Source of the DNA: Bacillota bacterium
Lineage (GTDB): Bacteria > Bacillota > Clostridia > Saccharofermentanales > DTU023
NCBI GenBank assembly: GCA_023426575.1
Contig: JAFAAL010000012.1
Location: 1 to 64,000, forward strand
Direction of reading: 5' to 3'
Length of the DNA stretch: 64,000 nt
A model generated the notes under the pieces. It ran no database searches. It saw only the letters and a list, made by a program, of their open reading frames with translations, and had not been told where the DNA came from. The stretch's first letter is position 1; every line of letters starts with the position of its first letter. A program made the translations under genes and the position numbers. This document shows, in pieces, positions 35,698-43,268 of the stretch.

Positions 35698-36963
35698 ATG
35701 AGTAATTATTGTCTCAGAGGGGTCACTGTCTACGACCCGTATCATCGCGAAGTAGCAAGGCGAGATCTCTGTATTGTCAACGGCCGCATTGCCGAGACGC
35801 CGAGCCCAGATGCCATCGTCATTGCAGCTGAAGATTACATTGTCTCGCCAGGCTTCATCGATGCGCATGTCCACTTGAGAGATCCTGGCTTCCCCGAAAA
35901 AGAAGATATCATTTCGGGCACGCGGGCAGGCGCTCGCGGCGGCTTCACTGTTCTGGCAACGATGCCCAACACCAGGCCCGTCACGGACTCTCCAGAGCTC
36001 GTCCGCTATCAGATAGAGAAGGCGGAAGAGGCGGGCTATTGCCAAGTCATTCCCTATGCGGCCGCCAGCCTGGGAGAGTCGGGAGAAGAGATAGCCCCTC
36101 TGGCTGAGCTCTTTGCCGCTGGGGCGGGACACGTCACTGACGACGGGCTTCCCGTCAGGACGGCAGGACTGATGCGCCAGGCAATGGAAGAGGCCTGGCG
36201 CCACGGACGCGTGGTCTCTGATCACTGCGAAGACAAGACATTGACCCAGGGTGGCGTCATGAATGAGGGTGCACTCTCACGGGAACTCAATGTCAAAGGT
36301 CTGCCCGCTGTTGCCGAAGAGATCAATGTCGCTCGCAATATTCTTCTCTCAAAACATCTCAATATCCCCACGCATATCTCGCACGTCTCCACGGCAGGTT
36401 CTATTGAGATGGTGCGAGAGGCCAAAGCGCAAGGTTTGAAGGTGACATCTGAGGTCTGTCCTCATCACTTTGCCCTCAACGACGAGCTGCTGAGATCTCG
36501 CGATGCCAATTACCGCATGTATCCACCCCTGCGTAGCGAGGCTGACCGCCAGGCCTGTATCCGTGGCCTCAAGGATGGCACTATTGATTTGATTGCCACG
36601 GATCATGCTCCGCATACTGCAGCTGAGAAGGTTGACTTTACGACGGCCATGCACGGTATTGTCGGCCTCGAGACCTGTCTCCCCCTCTGTTATAAGATCT
36701 TGGTACAAGAAGAGGGGATGGAAATTCTCGACGTTCTCGAAAAGCTGACTGTGGCGCCAGCTCGATTTTTTTCACTGCCCCTCGATGGTCTAGAAGTCGG
36801 GGCCTCAGCAGACCTCTGCCTCATCGATCTCAACACAGCTTACCGCTTCGATCGGGAGCAGATGCTGAGCAGAAGCCGCAATACTCCATTTCACAATTGG
36901 GAATTCCAGGCTCGTGTCCTCATGACCTGGCGAAGAGGAAAGGTAACTTATGCTGGACTCTAA
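35698..36963 (+). CDS. pyrC: Dihydroorotase
   Basis: Class I dihydroorotase, third step of pyrimidine synthesis, 421 residues. Metal ligands: GFIDAHVHLRDPG, the catalytic loop TDDGLPV, ISHVSTAGS, and Asp in IATDHAPHTAAEK. AAGGAG is 8 bases before ATG 35698; an in-frame ATG at 35653 has no such site. First gene of the pyr operon, overlapping pyrF by 14 bases. pyrB and carAB are not in the window. Confidence 0.94.
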   Translation: MSNYCLRGVTVYDPYHREVARRDLCIVNGRIAETPSPDAIVIAAEDYIVSPGFIDAHVHLRDPGFPEKEDIISGTRAGARGGFTVLATMPNTRPVTDSPELVRYQIEKAEEAGYCQVIPYAAASLGESGEEIAPLAELFAAGAGHVTDDGLPVRTAGLMRQAMEEAWRHGRVVSDHCEDKTLTQGGVMNEGALSRELNVKGLPAVAEEINVARNILLSKHLNIPTHISHVSTAGSIEMVREAKAQGLKVTSEVCPHHFALNDELLRSRDANYRMYPPLRSEADRQACIRGLKDGTIDLIATDHAPHTAAEKVDFTTAMHGIVGLETCLPLCYKILVQEEGMEILDVLEKLTVAPARFFSLPLDGLEVGASADLCLIDLNTAYRFDREQMLSRSRNTPFHNWEFQARVLMTWRRGKVTYAGL

Positions 36964-37891
36964 TTTTATGGAGCGCCTCAATGAGCGCATCATGACGTTT
37001 CACAATCCGAGCCTTCTGGGCTTGGATCCGCAGCTGGCCTATTTGCCAGAATATCTTCTCCGTCCTCTGGAGGGACAGTCTGGAGAGGGGCTAAGTCAGG
37101 CGATTGCTGCCGCTCTGACTGCCTATAACCGTGAATTACTTGAAGCCTGCGCCGATATCATCCCGGCGGTTAAATTTCAGATGGCCTACTACGAGCAGTA
37201 TGGTCTCGGCGGTCTGCAGGCTCTTCAGGCGAGTTTAGACATTGCGCGTCAGATGGGCTATCTCATCATTGTTGATGCTAAGCGCAACGATATAGGTGCC
37301 ACGGCGGGGGCCTATGCCCAAGCCTTTATCACTCTTGCCGAGACCCCCTATGGTCAAAAAGTGCCAGCCTTCCAGGGAGATGCATTGACAGTTAATTTTT
37401 ACCTGGGTTCAGATGGCGTCCAGCCCTTTGCCAAGTCTCTTCGCGAGACGGGCAAGGGGATTTTCTTACTGCTGCGCACCTCCAATCCCTCCGGCCAAGA
37501 AATTCAAGATCTCATCCTCGCAGATGGCCGCAAGCTCTATGAGTCTCTTGCCGAACGGGCCGTGGCCTGGGCTGAGGAGTATCGACAGGAGGGTGAGAGC
37601 TATTCGCCCATAGGTCTGGTCGTTGGGGCAACCTATCCCAAAGAGGCCGAGAAGCTCCGCCGTCATTGCCCACATCTCTTCTTTCTCGTCCCAGGTTATG
37701 GGGCTCAAGGGGCAGGTGCAAGTGATGTGGCAGCTGCTTTTTCCAAGCAGGGGGGAGGGGCTATCGTCAACTCTTCTCGTGGCCTGATGAATGCCTATAA
37801 AGATCGTAAGATGCCCCATGAGAGCTTTGCCATTGCCTGTCGCGAGGCAGCTCTTGAGATGCGGGCTGATCTTTCGGCCTTTGTTCAATAG
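36950..37891 (+). CDS. pyrF: Orotidine 5'-phosphate decarboxylase, type 2
   Basis: Converts OMP to UMP. The 313-residue length and the opening LLGLDPQLAYLP mark the longer type 2 subfamily; the catalytic charged network is in VDAKRNDIGATAGAYAQAF. Late blocks LVVGATYPKE and FFLVPGYGAQGA are conserved. The ATG lies inside pyrC and has a purine-rich GAGGAAAGG upstream. Confidence 0.93.
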   Translation: MLDSNFMERLNERIMTFHNPSLLGLDPQLAYLPEYLLRPLEGQSGEGLSQAIAAALTAYNRELLEACADIIPAVKFQMAYYEQYGLGGLQALQASLDIARQMGYLIIVDAKRNDIGATAGAYAQAFITLAETPYGQKVPAFQGDALTVNFYLGSDGVQPFAKSLRETGKGIFLLLRTSNPSGQEIQDLILADGRKLYESLAERAVAWAEEYRQEGESYSPIGLVVGATYPKEAEKLRRHCPHLFFLVPGYGAQGAGASDVAAAFSKQGGGAIVNSSRGLMNAYKDRKMPHESFAIACREAALEMRADLSAFVQ

Positions 37892-37901
37892 GAGTTTCAA
37901 G

Positions 37902-38681
37902 ATGGCCTTTTCTCAGCAAGTTGTTTTGGAGCGTATCGTCCAGCTCTCCAATCGCTCTTATGGGCTGACATTCCAGGCCGATGCTCCTTTTATAGAGGCC
38001 TGCCGTCCTGGACAATTTGTCATGCTCTCTTCAGACTACTTCTTAAACCGTCCCTATGGACTTTTGAGCATCGATCGCGAGCACAGGCAATTTGAGCTCG
38101 GCATCGACGTCGTCGGCAAGGGCTCATACGCCCACGCGCATCTTCTTCCCGGGGCGGAACTGACTGTTATAGGACCACTTGGACACGGCTTCGATCTCAG
38201 TGGGAATGGACCTCTGATCCTTATCGGGGGCGGCTCAGGAATCTACCCTCTCTTGACAGTCGCCGAAGAGGAGGGGAGGCGGCGCGATCTCAGGGTCAGC
38301 CTCGGCTTCCGACACGCGGGGCTAGCTGTTCTGAAAGATCGTTTTCAAGCGAGCGGGGCGCGTGTGATTATGGCCAGTGACAGTGGGGATCTCGACTTTC
38401 ACGGACATGCAGTCGCAGCTGCAGCTGAGTGCTTTCAGGATATCTTGGCCGAGGCCACTTTCCTGGCCTGTGGACCTCTTCTGATGTTGAGAGCCGCCCA
38501 TCAACTGAGTCAGAAATGGCAACGTCCCTGTCAGGTCTCTTTTGAAGAGAGGATGGCTTGTGGCGTCGGATTTTGCTCAGGTTGTGCAGTGCCAATGCGA
38601 GAGGGACTGCCCCAGCGCTGTTGCTACGAGGGTCCCGTCTTCGACTCGACTCTCATCGACTGGGAGGCCTATCATGTCTAA
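37902..38681 (+). CDS. pyrK: Dihydroorotate dehydrogenase electron transfer subunit
   Basis: FAD and 2Fe-2S subunit that passes electrons from PyrD to NAD. It has 259 residues: FAD domain with NRPYGLLSIDR, NAD domain LILIGGGSGIYPLL, and a C-terminal iron-sulphur motif C-X4-C-X2-C with a later Cys (ERMACGVGFCSGCAVP...RCC). The start is ATG 37902 after AGGAG; the open frame upstream of it overlaps pyrF and is not coding. It overlaps pyrD by 8 bases. Confidence 0.93.
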   Translation: MAFSQQVVLERIVQLSNRSYGLTFQADAPFIEACRPGQFVMLSSDYFLNRPYGLLSIDREHRQFELGIDVVGKGSYAHAHLLPGAELTVIGPLGHGFDLSGNGPLILIGGGSGIYPLLTVAEEEGRRRDLRVSLGFRHAGLAVLKDRFQASGARVIMASDSGDLDFHGHAVAAAAECFQDILAEATFLACGPLLMLRAAHQLSQKWQRPCQVSFEERMACGVGFCSGCAVPMREGLPQRCCYEGPVFDSTLIDWEAYHV

Positions 38682-39594
38682 TCGACTCGCTGTCCATTTT
38701 CTCGACCGCATATTTGAGAAACCTTTCCTCCCTGCCTCTGGCTGCTATTCAAATGCCAGGGAAGGAGCTGAATGGCACGATTTGCGCAGCTGCTGGGGTG
38801 CATTGATCAGCAAGTCCGTCACTCTAGAGCCTCGGGCGGGTAATCCAGGTCACCGCCTGGCGGAGGCGCCTGCGGGCCTGCTCAATTCCATCGGTCTGCA
38901 GAATCCTGGGATTGATGTCTTTTTGTCGGAGATTTTGCCATCTATGCAAAGTTCTCACCCAGAAGTCATCGTCAATATTGCTGGCTCTAGCAGCGAGGAA
39001 TATATCGCCTTGATTGAACGATTGAACGAGGTCGAGATTGCGGCCATTGAAGTCAATCTCTCTTGCCCGAATGTCAGCACGGGATGTATGGCCATCGGCA
39101 CAGATCCAGCTCAAGCGCAGCTCTTGATGTCTCAATTGAGTCGGCGCTCACGGCACCCCCTCATTGCCAAACTGAGTCCGAATGTTGCCTCTATTCAGCC
39201 GATCGTTCAGGCGGTAGAGGCAGGAGGAGCCGCTGGGATCTCTCTGGTCAACACTTTTCTGGGACTCAGTCTCGACATCCGCCGTAGGCGGCCTGTCTTC
39301 CAGAGGCGATTTGCGGGGTATTCAGGACCTGGCATACAGCCGATTGCACTACGTCTCGCGGCAGAGGCCTGTCAGGCGACCCATCTGCCCGTCATCGGGC
39401 TGGGAGGGATTACGACGGCAGAAGATGTCATAGCCTTTCTCATGGTCGGCTGTCATCTCGTCCAGCTAGGAACTGCTCTCCTCAAGAATCCTACGATGAT
39501 TACAGCTCTGGGAGATGAAGTCATAAAGCTGATGGATGAATTAGGCTTTGCCACTGTCGAGGAAGTCAGAGGCTCTGTCATCTGGGATCTTTAG
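38674..39594 (+). CDS. pyrD: Dihydroorotate dehydrogenase catalytic subunit (class 1B)
   Basis: FMN enzyme oxidising dihydroorotate to orotate. The 306 residues include SKSVTLEPRAGNP, LLNSIGLQNPG, the catalytic Cys in EVNLSCPNV, and FMN-phosphate motifs VIGLGGITTAEDVIAFLM and VQLGTALL. The partner PyrK overlaps it, as expected of the NAD-linked 1B heterotetramer. GGGAGG lies upstream of ATG 38674; the longer frame to 38542 reads through pyrK and is not real. Confidence 0.93.
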   Translation: MSNRLAVHFLDRIFEKPFLPASGCYSNAREGAEWHDLRSCWGALISKSVTLEPRAGNPGHRLAEAPAGLLNSIGLQNPGIDVFLSEILPSMQSSHPEVIVNIAGSSSEEYIALIERLNEVEIAAIEVNLSCPNVSTGCMAIGTDPAQAQLLMSQLSRRSRHPLIAKLSPNVASIQPIVQAVEAGGAAGISLVNTFLGLSLDIRRRRPVFQRRFAGYSGPGIQPIALRLAAEACQATHLPVIGLGGITTAEDVIAFLMVGCHLVQLGTALLKNPTMITALGDEVIKLMDELGFATVEEVRGSVIWDL

Positions 39595-39613
39595 GACTGG
39601 TCTCTTGGGGCTT

Positions 39614-39622
39614 TGGTATAAT
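39614..39622 (+). promoter_or_regulatory. Extended -10 promoter before the pyrE-like gene
   Basis: TGG-TATAAT (39614-39622) is a perfect -10 with a TGn extension, 22 bases before the ATG, in the only gap (50 bases) of the pyr run. No clear -35. It would allow the pyrE-like gene and the MoxR group to be expressed without pyrC-D. Confidence 0.6.
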
Positions 39623-39644
39623 AGTGACAAGATGCGAGGTGCAC

Positions 39645-40502
39645 ATGGAACAAGAACAACTGATCAAGCAACTTTTTCTCACTGAGGCGCTGAAATTTAG
39701 TCAGCCCAATCAGCCTTTTTGGTATACTTCGGGCAGTTTTGGCCCCTACTATCTCAATACGCACTTTCTCTTTGGAGGGCAGGAGAGAGCTGAGGCATTT
39801 TTGACTGAGCTCGAGCGAGCCAGAAGCTATCCTGAGGGGATGCCCTCGAGACTGCAGAGGATGATTGACATTGAGATTCAGTCGAATCCCGCCTTCAAGG
39901 ATCTCATTGACCGCCTCTTGCGGCTCGTCCTCCCACTAGACTTCGATCTTATTTCGGGCGGGGAGCGGCGTGATCTGTACTTTAGTATTCCTCTGGCAAC
40001 AGCTCTTCAATTAAAGCATGTCACCATCTTAAAGGACGGGCGTGCCTATCTATCGAGTCCTGATTTTAGCCAGTGTCGCCTGCTCGAGGCCAATGAGTTG
40101 TCTTCACAGAAGATCCTACACGTCGCCGATCTCTTGACCCTGGCCTCCTCTTACTTCAGAGCGTGGTTGCCGACGATTGAGCGTCTCGGGGCAGAGATCA
40201 CAGATACGGCTGTGGTCGTCTCTCGCTGTCAGGGTGGGGAAGAGGCGCTGGGGGCTCAGGGAATTTCTGTCCATGCTCTCTTGGAATTGAATCGAGAGTT
40301 TTTCGATCGCGCAGCGCTTGACGGACATATTGCTCCCGCCAGTCGTGATGCCGCTTTGAGTTTCCAATCAGATCCTGAGGCCTACATGCGGACATTTTTA
40401 GCAGATCACCCAGACTTTCTCGAGAGGTCTCGGGCGCGCGGAGGGCGAGAGGCGGAACGGGTGGCGCTCTTCTTGAAGGAGCATTCCGAGCTCTTAGCAT
40501 GA
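39645..40502 (+). CDS. pyrE: Orotate phosphoribosyltransferase-like protein
   Basis: 285 residues, longer than the roughly 210 of typical PyrE. The N-terminus has the orotate-type signature YTSGSFGPYYLN and a middle ISGGERRDLYFSIPLATAL, as in OPRTases. The PRPP loop, normally a run such as DDVITTGG-S/T, reads ILHVADLLTLASSY, losing the TG-G core. An insert near residues 45-75 and about 70 extra C-terminal residues are present. Position after pyrD supports a PyrE role, but catalysis is not assured. GAGGTG precedes ATG 39645. Confidence 0.72.
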   Translation: MEQEQLIKQLFLTEALKFSQPNQPFWYTSGSFGPYYLNTHFLFGGQERAEAFLTELERARSYPEGMPSRLQRMIDIEIQSNPAFKDLIDRLLRLVLPLDFDLISGGERRDLYFSIPLATALQLKHVTILKDGRAYLSSPDFSQCRLLEANELSSQKILHVADLLTLASSYFRAWLPTIERLGAEITDTAVVVSRCQGGEEALGAQGISVHALLELNREFFDRAALDGHIAPASRDAALSFQSDPEAYMRTFLADHPDFLERSRARGGREAERVALFLKEHSELLA

Positions 40503-41107
40503 TTCTCGTCTATATTCTCATCTTCATTGCGAGCTATCTGCTCTGGCTCTATGTCGGACTCCACGAGATCTTGGCAGCGGGCTTGATGGGGATGTCTCTT
40601 ACGGCCTTGCTCTATGAGGGTCTCGGCTATATAATTCGACGAGTTCGGCTCTGGCTGACGGCCAGGCGGCGTAAGATCAAGATGCTGTGCTATGTTTCAC
40701 ATCTCTCTGGGCTGCCCGTGCTCCCACAGCAGAAGCTGATGCTCGGCTTAGACCGTGATCACCTTTTGCTCTATGCTCAGAGTTTTGAGCAGGAGTATTC
40801 GAGAGACGAGCTGAGATCTATATACATCGCGCCGGCGAAGCTAGGTCTCGACGCTCCCGAACTCAGTGCTTTTATAGCGCGCCACAGACCAGAGAAGAAG
40901 CTGTTTCTTGCCGCATTTAGTGAGCACTACATCCCCCGACAGAGGGAGAGCTTGCTCCTTCTTGCGGTCCGACCCGAAGGGGAGCAGGCCCAAGTCATCG
41001 TGCTGGCTGCGCATGCTTCTCCCTCACGTTTATTAAAGGAATTGAGGCGACAGTCATGGCAGCAAATTGAACTGCCCGGGAATCTGTCCCGAAAGGAAAG
41101 AGCATGA
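40499..41107 (+). CDS. Membrane protein of unknown function before moxR
   Basis: 202 residues, not recognised. Two N-terminal hydrophobic segments (about 2-20 and 24-46) are followed by a basic stretch RRVRLWLTARRRKIK and a soluble domain of about 140 residues. It overlaps the pyrE-like gene (ATGA) and the MoxR gene (ATGA), so it is translated with both. Likely works with the MoxR/DUF58/transglutaminase group, by context only. Confidence 0.7.
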   Translation: MILVYILIFIASYLLWLYVGLHEILAAGLMGMSLTALLYEGLGYIIRRVRLWLTARRRKIKMLCYVSHLSGLPVLPQQKLMLGLDRDHLLLYAQSFEQEYSRDELRSIYIAPAKLGLDAPELSAFIARHRPEKKLFLAAFSEHYIPRQRESLLLLAVRPEGEQAQVIVLAAHASPSRLLKELRRQSWQQIELPGNLSRKERA

Positions 41108-42054
41108 ATTTGAACGCTGCTGCTTTTAAGCAATTGTGTAACAGGATTGAACAAAATATCAATCGCATTATGATCGGCAAGTCCGAAGTGATTGAATATC
41201 TCTTGATTGCCCTTGCGGCAGGAGGCCATGTGCTCATCGAGGACGTGCCGGGCATAGGCAAGACCACCCTAGTCTCTGCTCTCGCCAAGACGCTCGACCT
41301 CAGTTTTAAGCGCATTCAGTTTACACCTGATCTGATGCCCTCTGATGTCACAGGCTTCTCTTTATATAATCAGAAGACGATGGAATTTGAGTTCCAGCCG
41401 GGAGCCGTCATGGCCCAGTTGATTCTGGCTGACGAGATCAACCGAACGTCCCCCAAGACGCAGTCGGCTCTCTTGGAGGTCATGCAAGAACAGCAGGTCA
41501 CTGTCGATGGTATCACTTACCCTCTGCCACAGCCGTTTTTGGTTATGGCAACTCAAAACCCCGTCGAGCACCTCGGTACCTATCCTCTGCCTGAGGCTCA
41601 ATTGGATCGCTTCATGCTCAAGATTAATCTCGGCTATCCCACGGTAGACGAAGAGGTGCGAATCATGCACCTCTATCGCGAGGCCAATCCGCTGGCCTAT
41701 TTACAAGCCGTGGCCGAGGCCAAGGACATTCTCTGGATGCGTGAGCAGGCAAGGCTCGTCCACTGTGCAGATGCCGTCAAACGCTATATTGCCATGCTGA
41801 CGTCTGCGACCCGTCAATTGCCAGCCGTCGAACTCGGGGCCTCACCTCGGGCCTCAATGATGCTGATGCAGGCTGCCAAGGGTCGAGCTCTCTTGCAGGG
41901 ACGTGACTATGTGCGCCCCGATGATGTCCAGGCCCTCGCCGTTGCTACTCTCGCCCATAGAATCACATTGAGCCCAGAGAGTAAGCTCAAGCGCGTCAGT
42001 GAAGAGAATTGTATTTACCAGGTTCTCGAACGAGTTCCTGTGCCTGAGAGATAA
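41104..42054 (+). CDS. MoxR family AAA+ ATPase
   Basis: 316 residues. Walker A is EDVPGIGKTTL; the MoxR signatures RIQFTPDLMPSDVTG, GAVMAQLILADEINRTSPKTQSALLEVMQE and MATQNPVEHLGTYPLPEAQLDRF are all present. MoxR ATPases act as chaperone-like helpers for the DUF58 (von Willebrand-like) protein encoded next. One-base overlap (TAATG) with it. Confidence 0.93.
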   Translation: MNLNAAAFKQLCNRIEQNINRIMIGKSEVIEYLLIALAAGGHVLIEDVPGIGKTTLVSALAKTLDLSFKRIQFTPDLMPSDVTGFSLYNQKTMEFEFQPGAVMAQLILADEINRTSPKTQSALLEVMQEQQVTVDGITYPLPQPFLVMATQNPVEHLGTYPLPEAQLDRFMLKINLGYPTVDEEVRIMHLYREANPLAYLQAVAEAKDILWMREQARLVHCADAVKRYIAMLTSATRQLPAVELGASPRASMMLMQAAKGRALLQGRDYVRPDDVQALAVATLAHRITLSPESKLKRVSEENCIYQVLERVPVPER

Positions 42055-43268
42055 TGACGCTCCGCTTCTACATACATCTCGTCTTAATTCTGGCAGCGCT
42101 CATCCTCAACCATCTCGGCAAGTGGCCCTTTTTGCAGTCGGTCATTATATTTCTCGCGCTCATTCCCATCATCTCACTCTTCTTTGGTTGGATCTTGAAG
42201 TCGCGTTTGCGCCTAGATCTAGAGACAGAGGCTGAGTTGGTGGAGAGGGGAGATCGGGCGACTTGGCTCATCCATCTGAAGAATCCGTCCTATTTTTTGC
42301 CTCTGGTCTGTGAGGCGAGGTTGCAGTCGGCCAAACTTTTTCCAGATCAAGCACATATTGAGAGGCAGATTCAGATTCCAGCGAGAGGGGAGCGCCTCCT
42401 GCGCTTTGAGCACCTGGCTCGCCACTGTGGTCCTCTGGAACTGGCAGTTCTCGACATCTATGCCATGGATCCAGCTGCTTTTTTCCGCTTTCGCCTCACT
42501 CAATCTAAGAACCTAGAATCTCTCGACAAGATCTATGTCCTGCCGCAAAAGCAGGAAGTCACTCATAGAGAGCGTATGTCGGAGCAGGAGCTCGACCAAG
42601 GATCATTCATCGCCAAGAAGACCTTGTCAGAAATTGATGAGATTGATCGGATGCGGCCCATGCAATCAGGAGATCGCCTGAGGTCCATTCACTGGAAGCT
42701 CTCCGCTCGAGTCAATGATTGGATGGTCAAACAATACGAGAAGGCAGAGGAGAGGCAGGTCCTATTTCTCTTTGATCTGCCAAAGGTCGATCCAGCCCTC
42801 TCCAGTCCGAATCGTGAGGCTGAGCTCTTCTTACGCGACACGATGTTGGAGCACTCTGCAGCTATCTGCCAAGCTTTTCTGGTTTTGGACTATATCGTTC
42901 ATCTGCGCCTCCCCGACGTCTTGCCCAATCAATTTACTGCGAGGAAGTTATCAGATTTTGAGTTTTTACGCCAAGCTCTGGCCCAGATCCCCTGGAATCC
43001 GAATGATGCTTTGAGTCTCCAAGTCGAAGACGAATTACTGGACAAGGAGAAAAAATTGTTCGTGGTCGTCTGTCAGCATCTCGACTCTGACATCGTCAGT
43101 CGTCTGACCCTCCTCGAAAAGGAGAATGTCGCCTGTCTCATCGCCTATTATCTGGACGCTCCACTCGATGCCGAACAGCGCTCTTATCTCCGGGAGTTGG
43201 AAGTCGGTGGATCTATGGTACGGCTTTTTAATCAATTCGGAGAGGAAATCGAGCATGCAGAGATCTAG
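42054..43268 (+). CDS. DUF58 domain protein
   Basis: 404 residues. Two N-terminal membrane segments (about 4-45), a beta-rich region, then the DUF58 core MQSGDRLRSIHWKLSARVNDWMVKQYE and a vWA-like fold with VLFLFDLPK. DUF58 proteins are regular partners of MoxR and of transglutaminase-like membrane proteins. Coupled to both neighbours (overlaps of 1 and 14 bases). Confidence 0.9.
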   Translation: MTLRFYIHLVLILAALILNHLGKWPFLQSVIIFLALIPIISLFFGWILKSRLRLDLETEAELVERGDRATWLIHLKNPSYFLPLVCEARLQSAKLFPDQAHIERQIQIPARGERLLRFEHLARHCGPLELAVLDIYAMDPAAFFRFRLTQSKNLESLDKIYVLPQKQEVTHRERMSEQELDQGSFIAKKTLSEIDEIDRMRPMQSGDRLRSIHWKLSARVNDWMVKQYEKAEERQVLFLFDLPKVDPALSSPNREAELFLRDTMLEHSAAICQAFLVLDYIVHLRLPDVLPNQFTARKLSDFEFLRQALAQIPWNPNDALSLQVEDELLDKEKKLFVVVCQHLDSDIVSRLTLLEKENVACLIAYYLDAPLDAEQRSYLRELEVGGSMVRLFNQFGEEIEHAEI

